64,000 nt of DNA from Thermosyntropha lipolytica DSM 11003 (GTDB lineage: Bacteria > Bacillota > Syntrophomonadia > Syntrophomonadales > Syntrophomonadaceae): assembly GCF_900129805.1 (NCBI RefSeq), contig NZ_FQWY01000007.1, positions 1-64,000 on the forward strand, read 5' to 3'. Below the pieces are notes generated by a model, which was not told the origin of the DNA, made no database searches, and saw nothing but the letters and a program-made list of their open reading frames with translations. The position numbers and the translations under genes are program-made. Every line of letters starts with the position of its first letter. The stretch's first letter is position 1. Below, piece after piece: positions 39,821-48,890 of the stretch.

Positions 39821-40776
39821 AAGATAGCTTGCGGGTGGATATAAGAGACAGTGCGGATTTATTTATTTTGGAATACCGGGTTAAAAAATTCTTACAAAAA
39901 AACCGTCTGGATAGAAAGGAAATAATATTAATAACCAGAGAATTAGGCACCAATATTTTAAAGTATGGCGGCTATGGGTATATAGAGCTTATGCTTAAAG
40001 ATGATGACCTTGATATCGTGGCTTTTGATTATGGGAAAGGCCCCAAAGATAACATCCCGGCTGATCTGAGCCCTGGATTGGGGTTAGGCCTTAAAGTGGT
40101 AAAATCATATGCTGACCGTTTGACAATAAATAACAATGAAGAAGGCGGCTGGACGGTAGCTCTTTGGATAAAATTATGCGGGGATAATGGCAAGAAAATA
40201 AACAGGTTGGAATATGGCATTGCCAGCAGGCCGCATAAAAGGGAAAAAAGAAGCGGGGATGTAGCGGTTGTTAAAAATATTAATGGTTTCTATGTGATAG
40301 TAGTGGCTGATGTTTTAGGCCATGGAGATAAGGCAGCTGATATCGGAGATAAGATATATGAAGCAGTTGATGAACTGGTTGAAGCCAACATCCTTAAAGT
40401 ATTTCAACATATTGAAAACAGAATATTAAATACCAGGGGTTGTGAGCTTTTTGTCGCCAGCATAGGCGGTAATGTCATAGATTATATAAATATTGGCAAT
40501 ATAAGGGCCTGGAAGATAACCGCCAAAAATATAAAAAGACTGGCCGAAAGACCGGGAATTGTAGGCCGGCAACCTGTTCCGGCCAAAATAAATCGGGAGA
40601 TTGACAACTTGTACCAGAGTCTTTTGCTTATATGTACAGATGGAATTATATCAAGGTTTGTGCCCTCTCATGATTATATAGATATTGATGCTGAACCTCA
40701 GTATATTGCGGATAAGATATTGGAAGACTTTGGCAGTTATGATGATGATGCTACCTGTGTTGTAGTAAGGGGGTAA
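39817..40776 (+). CDS. Fusion of RsbW/T-like ATPase domain and RsbX-like PP2C phosphatase
   Basis: A two-domain protein of 319 aa. Residues about 1-130 are a GHKL ATPase (N box TRELGTNILKYGGYG, DYGKGPKD, GLGLGLKVVKSYADR). Residues about 135-319 are a PP2C/SpoIIE-type phosphatase (VVVADVLGHGDKAADIG, ICTDGIISRF, DDDATCVVV) like RsbX, which resets phosphorylated RsbR/RsbS. Joining kinase-type and phosphatase domains in one chain would put both arms of the cycle together. TTG 39817 has GAGGAGG. A GGDEF gene follows after 5 bp. Confidence 0.9.
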   Translation: MKDSLRVDIRDSADLFILEYRVKKFLQKNRLDRKEIILITRELGTNILKYGGYGYIELMLKDDDLDIVAFDYGKGPKDNIPADLSPGLGLGLKVVKSYADRLTINNNEEGGWTVALWIKLCGDNGKKINRLEYGIASRPHKREKRSGDVAVVKNINGFYVIVVADVLGHGDKAADIGDKIYEAVDELVEANILKVFQHIENRILNTRGCELFVASIGGNVIDYINIGNIRAWKITAKNIKRLAERPGIVGRQPVPAKINREIDNLYQSLLLICTDGIISRFVPSHDYIDIDAEPQYIADKILEDFGSYDDDATCVVVRG

Positions 40777-40781
40777 AACTA

Positions 40782-41609
40782 TTGGTTGAAAATATAGCCT
40801 TGTTTGTAAGCAAATATACCAGATATCTGCGGGAATATATCTTCAATGGAGGAGAAGAAGCTATTTTAATGAATGCTTTTAATGAATTATTGAGCATAAG
40901 TGATGTTTATCTTACCGAAGCGATAAATATTTTTGACATACATGTGCGGGCTTTAGAGGAAGTTCTTAATGTAAAGAGGGACAATGATGCCGTACAATGG
41001 ATTTATATAACCAGGGCCAATGAGTTTTTTGCCCAGATATTGATGACTATCGATAACAATTTGCTTACTCTACGCGAACAGGTGGAAAAAGATGTATTGA
41101 CTGGCCTTAATAACCGGCTGGCGATGGCCCGGGTTCTGCCGGCTCTTGTACTGGAAACCCAGAAGACAGGAGATCCTTTTGTCTTGGTAGTCATCGACCT
41201 GGATAATTTTAAAAAGATAAATGATACTTATGGACATGAAGCAGGAGATAAAGTGTTGCAGGAAGTAGCGAATGCAATTAAAAGCAGCATTCGCGGTTTA
41301 GACTATGTATTCAGGTATGGAGGGGAAGAATTCATCCTGGTATTAAGAAATGCCAATTATGAACAATCTTTTATTCCTCTGGAAAGAATACGCAAAAGCA
41401 TCGCTGCCCGGGAGATAGTTATAAGTGATGGGAAAATACATGTTACTGCCAGTTTGGGGGCAGCTTCTTATACGGAAGATAATCCCAAGACTATTGATGA
41501 ACTTATCAGATATGCTGATCTGGCTATGTATGAAGCCAAAGCCGCAGGTAAAAATAGGGTGGTTAATTTTAGAGACATAAAGGGAAAACTGCAGGGAAAA
41601 GAGATATAG
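40782..41609 (+). CDS. Diguanylate cyclase (GGDEF) ending the stressosome operon
   Basis: Makes cyclic di-GMP from two GTP; 275 aa. The C-terminal GGDEF domain (about 105-270) has an active GGEEF motif in YGGEEFILVL, with DVLTGLNNR, VVIDLDNFKKINDTYGH and DLAMYEAKAAGKNRV. No RxxD inhibitory site is evident before the motif. The N-terminal 100 residues are helical (LREYIFNGGEEAILMNAF, DIHVRALEEVLN) and resemble RsbU-type or RsbRD-type partner-binding helices, so RsbT may bind there. TTG 40782 has AAGGGGG. It is the likely output of the module. Confidence 0.92.
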   Translation: MVENIALFVSKYTRYLREYIFNGGEEAILMNAFNELLSISDVYLTEAINIFDIHVRALEEVLNVKRDNDAVQWIYITRANEFFAQILMTIDNNLLTLREQVEKDVLTGLNNRLAMARVLPALVLETQKTGDPFVLVVIDLDNFKKINDTYGHEAGDKVLQEVANAIKSSIRGLDYVFRYGGEEFILVLRNANYEQSFIPLERIRKSIAAREIVISDGKIHVTASLGAASYTEDNPKTIDELIRYADLAMYEAKAAGKNRVVNFRDIKGKLQGKEI

Positions 41610-41678
41610 CCAAATTATGTTAAATTAAAATGCGTTTATAGCTGTTTTCCCTTTGGGGAGCAATTTTCTTAAAAACGG

Positions 41679-41716
41679 AACCTGTAAGCCGAGAAAATAC
41701 GGCTTACAGGTTTTTA
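41679..41716. terminator. Bidirectional terminator, GGDEF gene versus CoA-transferase
   Basis: AACCTGTAAGCC (41679-41690) pairs exactly with GGCTTACAGGTT (41701-41712), with T-run on the right and A-run on the left. It serves the convergent GGDEF and CoA-transferase genes. Confidence 0.88.
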
Positions 41717-41721
41717 TGCCT

Positions 41722-43110
41722 TTATAGCTCTATCTTGTTAGACCTTCTCCATATTTTCATCTTTTCAGCTTCAGCTACCAGTTCATCCCGGAAAGCAGGG
41801 TGAGCCAGGTTTATTAAGGCTTCTGCCCGAGCCCAGAGGGGAAGACCTTTGATATTGGCTATGCCGTATTCAGTAGCTACTGTGCTTATCACGGAACGGG
41901 GAATAGTTACTACGGCTCCGGGGGTAAGGCTGGCTTTTATTTTGGAGTGGAGTCTGCCTTCTTTATCCGTATAGGTAGAAGGAAGACATAATACTGCTGT
42001 CCCTCCTCTTGATTCATAAGCTCCCCAGGTAAAGCTTAAGGCTCCACCGGTTCCTGAATACTGGGTTTGCCCTATAGTTTCAGAAGTAGCCTGTCCTAAT
42101 ATATCTATTTCCAGGGTAGCATTTATGGCAAACATGTTATCTATGGCTTTAATATTGGAATATTCAGTTACATATTCTCCGTTGTATGAGGCCATAAGCG
42201 GGTTTTTGTGCAGAAACTCCATGGTCTTTTTGGTACACAGGCTGAAGGTAAATACACTCTTGCCGGTATCTTTGACTTTTCGCTTGTTGGTGATTTTACC
42301 ACACATGTAAAGATCATAAAAAGCATCACAGAACATTTCGCTGTGTACTCCTAGATCTTTCAAATCAGAATCAGCTATCATTTTGCCTATAGCATTGGGA
42401 ACTCCTCCTATTCCCAACTGGAGACAGGCACCATCTCTTATCAAGGGAATTATATGCTGCGCAATCTTGACTTCTACTTCTGTCGGCTCTATTTCAGGCA
42501 GATAAAACATTTCACTATTAGAGCCTTCAATAATGTAGTCGATTTCATCGATATGAATATGTTCTTCAGCCCCTCCATAAACCACAGGGAAATTCTGGTT
42601 TACTTCTACTATTTTAATAGGGGTATTGAGTAAATCTCTTCGGGTATGAGCGTTGACTATACCAAAGTTAAAATTGCCGAAATTATCCATAGGGGCACAC
42701 TGGATTACTGCCACATCGCGTCTGAGGGAATCATGCCAGAGAGGTTCAGTTCTGGTTTTGATGACATCCTGAAACTGGACAGGTACAAAGGCAGGTACTC
42801 CCGTAGCAGCAGTTGCTCTTTCGATAACCCCAAACCAGGAAGTATTATACTTAAAATCACCTTTCTCACTCATCTCTATCATTTTTACCAGCGCCTGGGG
42901 AACAGGTGGAATAGTGCCCACAATACAGATATCAAGCTTGGTGATTTCACCAGCGGCAATCCGGTTAGCTAAAGCTATATCAAAATCTATCGGTTTAGTA
43001 TGAAAAGAACCATAAGAAATTTTATCTCCATTTTTTACAAGCTGCGCCGCCTGTTCAGCAGTTATTAATTTACTTTTGTATTTGTTCATTAATTCTGATG
43101 ATGTAAACAT
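41722..43110 (-). CDS. Acetyl-CoA hydrolase/transferase family CoA-transferase
   Basis: Moves CoA between carboxylic acids, for example 4-hydroxybutyryl-, butyryl- or propionyl-CoA with acetate; 462 aa. The family start is YKSKLITAEQAAQLVKNGDK. The probable catalytic glutamate is Glu258 (KDLGVHSEMF), matching the glutamate of 4-hydroxybutyrate CoA-transferase; GIGGVPNA and GTGGALSFTWG bind CoA. In a butyrate-oxidising syntroph such enzymes activate the acid. ATG 43110 (reverse) has GGGGGGAT upstream. It has its own promoter and stands alone. Confidence 0.9.
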   Translation of the reverse strand: MFTSSELMNKYKSKLITAEQAAQLVKNGDKISYGSFHTKPIDFDIALANRIAAGEITKLDICIVGTIPPVPQALVKMIEMSEKGDFKYNTSWFGVIERATAATGVPAFVPVQFQDVIKTRTEPLWHDSLRRDVAVIQCAPMDNFGNFNFGIVNAHTRRDLLNTPIKIVEVNQNFPVVYGGAEEHIHIDEIDYIIEGSNSEMFYLPEIEPTEVEVKIAQHIIPLIRDGACLQLGIGGVPNAIGKMIADSDLKDLGVHSEMFCDAFYDLYMCGKITNKRKVKDTGKSVFTFSLCTKKTMEFLHKNPLMASYNGEYVTEYSNIKAIDNMFAINATLEIDILGQATSETIGQTQYSGTGGALSFTWGAYESRGGTAVLCLPSTYTDKEGRLHSKIKASLTPGAVVTIPRSVISTVATEYGIANIKGLPLWARAEALINLAHPAFRDELVAEAEKMKIWRRSNKIEL

Positions 43111-43244
43111 ATTAATCCCCCCATTGTTTTTGTTTAATTCTGCTGATTTCCATAAAAATGTGGCATAAATGCTTTAGAACTATCCCCCCCCTGTGAAAAT
43201 TATTATTTTTTGTGAACCTTGTATTAATTAAACTTGATAATTTT

Positions 43245-43272
43245 ATTATATTACGATGCGTATATTTGTCTA
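43245..43272 (-). promoter_or_regulatory. Promoter of the CoA-transferase gene
   Basis: Reverse strand: TAGACA (43272-43267), a 16-bp spacer and TATAAT (43250-43245). The leader to the start codon is about 127 bases. Confidence 0.6.
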
Positions 43273-43372
43273 TAATTTATTTGTATTAGCAATTATTCGA
43301 TATGTAAAATTTAACCATGATATATATGGAAATATTAACCATATATTCGGGGGTATCTATTATAAACAATAA

Positions 43373-43396
43373 AGCCTGGAGATTTAACTCCAGGCT
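43373..43396 (-). terminator. Hairpin after the multi-span chemoreceptor gene
   Basis: AGCCTGGAG (43373-43381) pairs with CTCCAGGCT (43388-43396). On the reverse strand the tail is only moderately T-rich. Confidence 0.65.
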
Positions 43397-43425
43397 CCAC
43401 GAGAAGACAGAGGATAAAATTTATC

Positions 43426-44931
43426 CTATTTTAAATCTCCCGCCAGTTTTTGTAAATAGCTGGCTTTTTCTTTAATACTGGCAGTCATATCAACAATAAT
43501 TTTCACCTGTTCATTTTGCGCGCTGGCCAGTTCGGCTACTTCCTGGGTAGAGGCGGCATTTTCTTCCGCTATGGCAGAAACATTTTCCACACTTTCTTCA
43601 ATCTGGTTGGTAGAGGCTAAAAGTTCTTCCATCATCGCCGAAATCTCCTGCAGGGAATCATTGATCATAGAAGCACCTTTTTGGATATCGTCAAAAATCG
43701 AACTGGTCTTTTCGGTAGCTGCCATCTGTTCGGCTGCATATTTATCTGCTGTCTGTAATTCGCTTACCGTTTGATTTATGCCGGTTTGTACTTCATATAC
43801 CAGCTGGGATATATACTTGGCGGCTTCACCGGATTGTTCAGCCAGTTTTCTGACTTCATCGGCTACCACTGCAAAGCCTTTGCCTGCTTCACCGGCTCTG
43901 GCGGCCTCAATGGCTGCATTGAGAGCCAGAAGATTAGTCTGGTCAGATATGTTGCTTATGGTAAGGATAATATTTTGAATCTCCTGGGATTTGCCATGCA
44001 GGCTGTTAACTGCGGTTTTGACTGCCTGCATAGATTTTTCCTGCAGCTGGCTGCAGGATTTTTGTTCTTTGATGAAACCAAGTCCCTGGTCTATAACCTG
44101 GATAAAATCCTGGGTTTTCTGGTTTATCTGGCTTAAATTATCTCCGGAATTATTAAGGGCAATCAGCATCTGTTTTACCGCCTGACTGGTAGTAGAAGCA
44201 CAGCTGGCTTCCGAATTAGAAGCCTGAGCGATTTGTTCGATATTAAGCCGTACTCTGTCAGCAGCTTCGCCGGTAGAAGAGGCGGCTTTAAGCAGAGTTT
44301 CCACTGCCTGGTTAAGCTCCTCTGCTTTTTGCACTACCTCGCTGCCTATTTTTTTCAGCTGATTATTGAGATTTTGGGACTGGATATCGTTTTCAACTGC
44401 CGTTTGCATAGTGCGGGCAAAAATTCCCGCGGCAAAATAGGAAATCATAGCTACCCAGGTATAGTTGAAATAGCGGGTAGCAATCATATTAACACCTGCT
44501 TCGCCGGGGAATTTTATAATCAATATGGTATGCATAAGGCAGCTTAATACATAGGCATATACAGTAAGCAGGCGATCAAAATAAATGATGCTGAAAGGAG
44601 CCAGAAGCATAAAAACCATATGCAGGTCACCGGCAAAATGGAGCACATAATCAAAAGCGAAAAGGGTTAAGGCAAAACAGGTTACTGATCCGTAGCTGCT
44701 CCAGAATTGATGGGGAAAAAGCCTTATAAGGGTACGGGCTATTAAATAGAATATGACCATAACCAGAGCCAGAATTATAGCCTCTCTTAGCCCATAAACT
44801 CCGGCATTCTTTCCGGTGAGTACCAGAGCGAAAACTAATAAGGTGGAGAAGAAAGCGATTACTGGTATAATGATTAAAGCTTTTTTATGCCCTTCTTCCC
44901 GGTTTTGGATTATGAGATAATGTTCTTGCAC
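43426..44931 (-). CDS. Chemoreceptor with multi-span membrane sensor
   Basis: A 501-aa methyl-accepting protein. The first 195 residues form about six membrane spans with short loops (for example [38 protein letters not shown]), without HAMP. The cytoplasmic signalling helices follow, with tip [18 protein letters not shown]. The membrane part should be the sensor, as in other integral-membrane-sensing receptors. GTG 44931 (reverse) follows a GGGGGGAT. It is monocistronic and separate from the CheW-linked receptor at 35.9 kb. Confidence 0.85.
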   Translation of the reverse strand: MQEHYLIIQNREEGHKKALIIIPVIAFFSTLLVFALVLTGKNAGVYGLREAIILALVMVIFYLIARTLIRLFPHQFWSSYGSVTCFALTLFAFDYVLHFAGDLHMVFMLLAPFSIIYFDRLLTVYAYVLSCLMHTILIIKFPGEAGVNMIATRYFNYTWVAMISYFAAGIFARTMQTAVENDIQSQNLNNQLKKIGSEVVQKAEELNQAVETLLKAASSTGEAADRVRLNIEQIAQASNSEASCASTTSQAVKQMLIALNNSGDNLSQINQKTQDFIQVIDQGLGFIKEQKSCSQLQEKSMQAVKTAVNSLHGKSQEIQNIILTISNISDQTNLLALNAAIEAARAGEAGKGFAVVADEVRKLAEQSGEAAKYISQLVYEVQTGINQTVSELQTADKYAAEQMAATEKTSSIFDDIQKGASMINDSLQEISAMMEELLASTNQIEESVENVSAIAEENAASTQEVAELASAQNEQVKIIVDMTASIKEKASYLQKLAGDLK

Positions 44932-45100
44932 CTAAATCCCCCCGCCACACATAATAGTTTAAATATTTTATATAGTTTAATTATTTTATATTATAATTAT
45001 ATTTTTTTATTTGTAATTATAAAATAAGATTATTACACTATTTATTGAAAAAATTAATTATAAGCCTTGTTTTTTATTTTAAGAAAGGGAGAAGGTCAAA

Positions 45101-46234
45101 ATGAAAAGCCTGAAACGGGAAAATATAAAAGAATATAAGCATGAGCTCCAAACGGAATTGCTTGCTTTATATCTGGCAAGTAAAAGAAAAGATATTCCCT
45201 GGTATGCGCGTTTATGGCTGGCCGTAGTCATTGCTTATGCCTTAAGCCCGGTAGATCTGATCCCTGATTTTATTCCTATACTAGGATATATTGATGATTT
45301 AATATTGCTCCCCTTGGGTTTTGCTCTAGCTATTCGGCTTATTCCGGAAGAGGTTATGAAGGAATGCAGAAGAGAAGCTGCTTCCCGTTTGCGAGAAAAA
45401 ATGCCCCGCAATTGGACGGCAGGTATATTAATTATAGGAATTTGGATATTGCTGATATTTGTCATAGTGAAAAATATATTTGCTTTACCGTTAAACGGCT
45501 TGCTCAGCAAGGATGAGGCCATAAAATACAGTTTGCTTTTTGCCGGGAGTTTTATAGCTGCAGCTATATCAGGAGCAGCAGGCTTTGGAGGAGCTCTGCT
45601 TTTGCTTCCTCTGCTCACGAAAACAATTGGCACTGCCCTGGCCGTTCCAGTTCTGACCCTGGCTCAGCTGATAGGGAATTTATCCCGGGTTTTTATGGGA
45701 TTTAATGAGATTAAATGGAAACCAGTATTGCTATTTATCGCTGGTGCCTTACCTGCTGCCTGGTTAGGCGCCTGGTCTTTTGCCGTAGTTGACAAACACT
45801 TGATTACCCGCATCATAGGTGTATCCATCATAATATTTGTAATTCTAAAATATTTTAACCTGCTCCGATTTAGACCTGGAAACATCACCCTGCTGGCAGG
45901 GGGTATGCTGGTAGGGGGGCTTTCCGGGTTAGTAGGGAGTGCCGGGCCTCTGGGAGCAGCTATATTCCTTGCGCTAAATCTTCCTCCTGTTGCTTATGTA
46001 GCCAGTGAAGCAGTTACGGCTACAGTTATGCATATTGTAAAGACGATAGCTTATCAAAGGTATTTAGACATTGGCTGGCAGGCTTTAGGTATAGGCTTAT
46101 TTATGGGCATAGCCATGGTAGGAGGCACCTGGGCAGGCAAAAAAATCATCGAAAAGATGCCGCAGGAAACGTTTGTAAAATTCGTGGGAATCCTTCTCTG
46201 TCTGGTAGGGCTGCAGATGGCTATCTGGGGCTAG
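45101..46234 (+). CDS. DUF1232-TSUP fusion membrane protein
   Basis: A 377-aa fusion. Residues about 20-85 are a YkvA/DUF1232 domain (VIAYALSPVDLIPDFIPILG, YIDDLILLPLGFALAIRLIP). Residues about 135-377 are a TauE/SafE (TSUP) anion exporter-type permease with around eight spans and the repeated motifs GAAGFGGALLLLPLL and GLVGSAGPLGAAIFL. TSUP members move sulfite, sulfoacetate or similar anions. The role of DUF1232 is unknown. The fusion suggests that DUF1232 serves transport or membrane insertion. ATG 45101 is preceded by AAAGGGAGAAGG. Confidence 0.85.
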   Translation: MKSLKRENIKEYKHELQTELLALYLASKRKDIPWYARLWLAVVIAYALSPVDLIPDFIPILGYIDDLILLPLGFALAIRLIPEEVMKECRREAASRLREKMPRNWTAGILIIGIWILLIFVIVKNIFALPLNGLLSKDEAIKYSLLFAGSFIAAAISGAAGFGGALLLLPLLTKTIGTALAVPVLTLAQLIGNLSRVFMGFNEIKWKPVLLFIAGALPAAWLGAWSFAVVDKHLITRIIGVSIIIFVILKYFNLLRFRPGNITLLAGGMLVGGLSGLVGSAGPLGAAIFLALNLPPVAYVASEAVTATVMHIVKTIAYQRYLDIGWQALGIGLFMGIAMVGGTWAGKKIIEKMPQETFVKFVGILLCLVGLQMAIWG

Positions 46235-46248
46235 AGTACTAGCCCTTT

Positions 46249-47178
46249 TTAATTTTTTATATAGGAGGTAGAATGGCGATAAGAAAAGTTTTTTATGTCC
46301 TCCAGGTTAGCTATTATAACTCCGGCTATGGCGATGATACCTCCTAATATCTGCATCGCAACCAGCTTCTCTCCTAATATCAGCCAGGCCCCCAGAGCAG
46401 TGACCAGGGGAACTCCATTTAAGAAAACACCTGCCTTGGAAGCCGGAATCTGGGTAAGAGCATAGTTATAAGACCAGTAGCCTATTACCGTAGGAAATAG
46501 GGCCAAAAACAGGATAGCTGCCAGCGAAGGCAGGTAGATCTGGGTCCAGTTTAGCGAAGAATACTGGACTAAAAAAACAGGAGCAAAAATAAGGGTTCCG
46601 TAAAACATCTGATAGCTGGTGATAACCAGAGAGTCTAGAATCTGCCCTAAATGTCTGGTTATTACCATATAGAAGGCAGCTGATACTATGGCTCCTGAAA
46701 CTAAAATATCTCCTAGCAAAGAACCCTGAAGGGACCAGGAAAAGTTGGGATCACCTAAAACCAGAAGGCAAACTCCGGTTATAGAAATTAAGATGCCAAG
46801 CAGGTTTTGCCGGCTTATCTTTTCTTTGAGGACTATTCTGGCCAGCAGGATTACCGCTATCGGGACAGTTGATATTATAATGGAGGCTTTGGAAGCTGTC
46901 GTATAGACCAACCCGGTAGCCTCAAAAAAATAGTAAAGACCTGGTTCAAAAAAGGCCAGCAGAAAAAGCTTTTTATGTTCATCAGCAGATAATTGGGGAA
47001 TACCTCTTTTAAGCAATATAAAAAAGAACAGAACAGAAGCTAGGCTGAAACGAAGGAACATATATATAACCGGGGGGAAGCTTATTAAAGCTATTTTGGT
47101 GGCGATAAAAGAAAGCCCCCACACCAGGATAGTGATCAAAAGAGCCAGATAGGTTAGCTTGTTTCCAGTTCCTGACAT
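46249..47178 (-). CDS. EamA/DMT-family transporter
   Basis: Drug/metabolite transporter with ten membrane spans in two EamA repeats; 309 aa. Typical features are LLITILVWGLSFIATKIAL at the start and GVFLNGVPLVTALGAWLILGE in the second repeat. Substrate unknown (amino acid or metabolite export is common). ATG 47178 (reverse) has AGGAGA 7 bases upstream; the longer open frame to 47226 has no ribosome site. It converges on the TSUP fusion gene with a 14-bp gap. Confidence 0.88.
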   Translation of the reverse strand: MSGTGNKLTYLALLITILVWGLSFIATKIALISFPPVIYMFLRFSLASVLFFFILLKRGIPQLSADEHKKLFLLAFFEPGLYYFFEATGLVYTTASKASIIISTVPIAVILLARIVLKEKISRQNLLGILISITGVCLLVLGDPNFSWSLQGSLLGDILVSGAIVSAAFYMVITRHLGQILDSLVITSYQMFYGTLIFAPVFLVQYSSLNWTQIYLPSLAAILFLALFPTVIGYWSYNYALTQIPASKAGVFLNGVPLVTALGAWLILGEKLVAMQILGGIIAIAGVIIANLEDIKNFSYRHSTSYIKN

Positions 47179-47518
47179 GATAATTCTCCTCATCTTCGCT
47201 ATGATGGATGGTGAAATAAGATACAAAAAATATGATAATAGCTGGTGGTTAAAAAGTCTATATCTTGGTGTAATTTATGGTGGGTATTAAACCTTCGCAA
47301 TTTAAGAGAGGGAATATGTTGCCAGTAAGAAAGAGAGAAATTTATTTCAACCTGTTTTAATGTTTGCCAGAAATTGATAAAATGAAAGTACATTAACTTT
47401 ATAAATAGAGGGGTGATAGTATTCCGGTTTAAAATGATTGTAAAAACCGGAAAAAGATATTTTTTTATCAGCCAGGTTATGGTTCAGGCGTTCAAGTAGA
47501 AAGAAGGGAGATCGAGTT
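47179..47518. other. Divergent intergenic region before the lipoprotein gene
   Basis: 340 bp without a gene. I see a TTGATA (47374) and TATAAA (47400) whose spacing (20) is too long for confidence. A hairpin TTCCGGTTT/AAACCGGAA (47422-47452, 13-base loop) is followed at a distance by a seven-T run (about 47460-47466) in the lipoprotein leader. Nothing else is recognised. Confidence 0.45.
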
Positions 47519-48019
47519 ATGCGTAAAAAAGGTTGGTTATTACTGCTGGTAATTTTTCTTTTATTTTCCACCTTAGCCTGCGGGGGCAGCAAGACAGAAA
47601 AGGAAAAAGCTTCTGATAAAGCCGCGGTAACGGAAAATAAGGCTGATAGCCCAACCCCGGTAAATGAACCTCAGGGTACGATGAAAATGGATTATGATGA
47701 TAAAAAGGGTGTTGCCCTGCCGAAAGGATATCCTTCTGATCTGTTACCTATATACGAAGGAAGCCATATTTTCCAGGTGATAGAACTGGAAGGTGGCTAC
47801 ACCATAGTTGCCTGTACTAAAGATGATGTAAAAAAAGTCATGAGTTTTTATGAAAATATCCTGACTAAAGCTCAGCCTATAACGGAAACTAAAACCGGGG
47901 AAAGTTTGACTTCCTATGGTTTCATAGGAAATTACACTTATACTATTGATATAGCTAAAAGTAATGAATATGAAGGCTATAATACCAGTATCGGCATAAT
48001 ACTTAATCCGCAGAGATAG
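47519..48019 (+). CDS. Lipoprotein of unknown function
   Basis: Secreted lipoprotein, 166 aa. The signal ends in a lipobox with Cys21 (LLFSTLAC), so it should be lipid-anchored outside the membrane. A Lys/Glu/Ser-rich linker (about 25-60) leads to a small alpha/beta domain (LPIYEGSHIFQVIELEGG, VMSFYENILTKAQ) that I do not identify. GAAGGGAG precedes ATG 47519. The Ogt gene follows after 15 bp, probably on the same transcript. Confidence 0.85.
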   Translation: MRKKGWLLLLVIFLLFSTLACGGSKTEKEKASDKAAVTENKADSPTPVNEPQGTMKMDYDDKKGVALPKGYPSDLLPIYEGSHIFQVIELEGGYTIVACTKDDVKKVMSFYENILTKAQPITETKTGESLTSYGFIGNYTYTIDIAKSNEYEGYNTSIGIILNPQR

Positions 48020-48034
48020 CAAAGAGGTAAGCAA

Positions 48035-48520
48035 ATGCCAGGCGTATTGCGGCATGATACGGAAATAGGAAATTTGTTCATAGTCGGGGAGGAAAATTTT
48101 CTAACTGCTCTTTATTTTGAACATGAATTGGGAAAGCTGAATTTTTCCCTGGCCTGTACGGAAGGAAAAAGTCTTCCTCTGCTTGAAGAAGCTGCCCGGC
48201 AGCTTGATCAGTATCTGGCAGGCAGAAGAAAGTATTTTACCTTGCCTCTCAAACCAGAAGGAACCCCTTTCCTGCAGAAGGTGTGGCATTATCTATTAAG
48301 CCTACCCTATGGTGAGCTTACCAGCTATAGAGAAATTGCTTTCCGTATGGGTAATCCCCGGAGTTACAGGGCAGTAGCCCTTGCCTGCCAAAAAAATCCG
48401 CTTCCCATATTTATACCTTGCCACCGGGTGGTAAGGAGTGATGGGAAAATAGGCGGATATAAAGGCGGGGTTGAAGTTAAGAGCAGGCTTATCGCTTTGG
48501 AATTAAAAAACCGGACATAA
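48035..48520 (+). CDS. ogt: Methylated-DNA-[protein]-cysteine S-methyltransferase
   Basis: Repairs O6-alkylguanine by moving the alkyl group to its own cysteine; 161 aa. Acceptor Cys129 lies in IPCHRVVRSDGKIGGYKGG. The helix-turn-helix with the arginine finger is YGELTSYREIAFRMGNPRSYRAV. The N-terminal ribonuclease-like domain is short, as in Ogt. ATG 48035 has AGAGGTAA. It is suicidal in action and probably expressed with the lipoprotein gene. Confidence 0.93.
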   Translation: MPGVLRHDTEIGNLFIVGEENFLTALYFEHELGKLNFSLACTEGKSLPLLEEAARQLDQYLAGRRKYFTLPLKPEGTPFLQKVWHYLLSLPYGELTSYREIAFRMGNPRSYRAVALACQKNPLPIFIPCHRVVRSDGKIGGYKGGVEVKSRLIALELKNRT

Positions 48521-48556
48521 GGTTCTATATGGAGGAAGGATCTCGGCATAAACCTC

Positions 48557-48585
48557 TTGCTTTTTTGGGATAGAGAAGTTATAAT
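48557..48585 (+). promoter_or_regulatory. Promoter of tRNA-Trp
   Basis: TTGCTT (48557-48562), a 17-bp spacer and TATAAT (48580-48585); start about 48592. Confidence 0.7.
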
Positions 48586-48608
48586 AATTACCGTCAGAAA
48601 TTTGTTGC

Positions 48609-48684
48609 AGGGGAGTAGCTCAATTGGCAGAGCATCGGTCTCCAAAACCGAGGGTTGCGTGTTCGAGTCGCGTCTCCCCTGCCA
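48609..48684 (+). tRNA. tRNA-Trp (anticodon CCA)
   Basis: A 76-base cloverleaf: acceptor AGGGGAG with CTCCCCT, anticodon stem TCGGT/ACCGA with loop CTCCAAA and CCA at 48642-48644, T-loop GTTCGAGTC, discriminator G and an encoded CCA end. Confidence 0.95.
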
Positions 48685-48721
48685 TCTAGTAAAATAGGCG
48701 GGGCGAAAATAGTATAAGTAA

Positions 48722-48748
48722 GGCCACCTGGAGAGGAAGGTGGCTTTT
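48722..48748 (+). terminator. Terminator after tRNA-Trp
   Basis: GGCCACCT pairs with AGGTGGC (to 48744), followed by five T. Confidence 0.85.
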
Positions 48749-48890
48749 TATATTTAAGCTGCAAGAAGGCCCAAAAATCCCTGAACTTGTCTTTACCAGG
48801 CAAAAACAGGTCAGAATTTTCTTTCCTAAGATATACTGTGGTATAAATAAATCATATAAATTAGTAAAAATTTTGCTGAGGTGAATTTTA

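Larger units (their letters stand above)
43111..43425. other. Intergenic region between CoA-transferase and receptor genes
   Basis: A 315-bp AT-rich gap. It contains the CoA-transferase promoter (43245-43272), a pair of TTAACCAT...ATATA near-repeats around 43311-43350 that could bind a regulator, and the receptor terminator hairpin (43373-43396). Confidence 0.55.

Noticed and set aside
47374-47405. Promoter for the lipoprotein gene (TTGATA ... TATAAA)
   Set aside because: The spacing is 20 bp, outside the normal range, so it was left as a note in the intergenic entry.
48594-48803. Reverse-strand open frame over tRNA-Trp
   Set aside because: It covers the tRNA and its terminator, has no ribosome site and no family resemblance.
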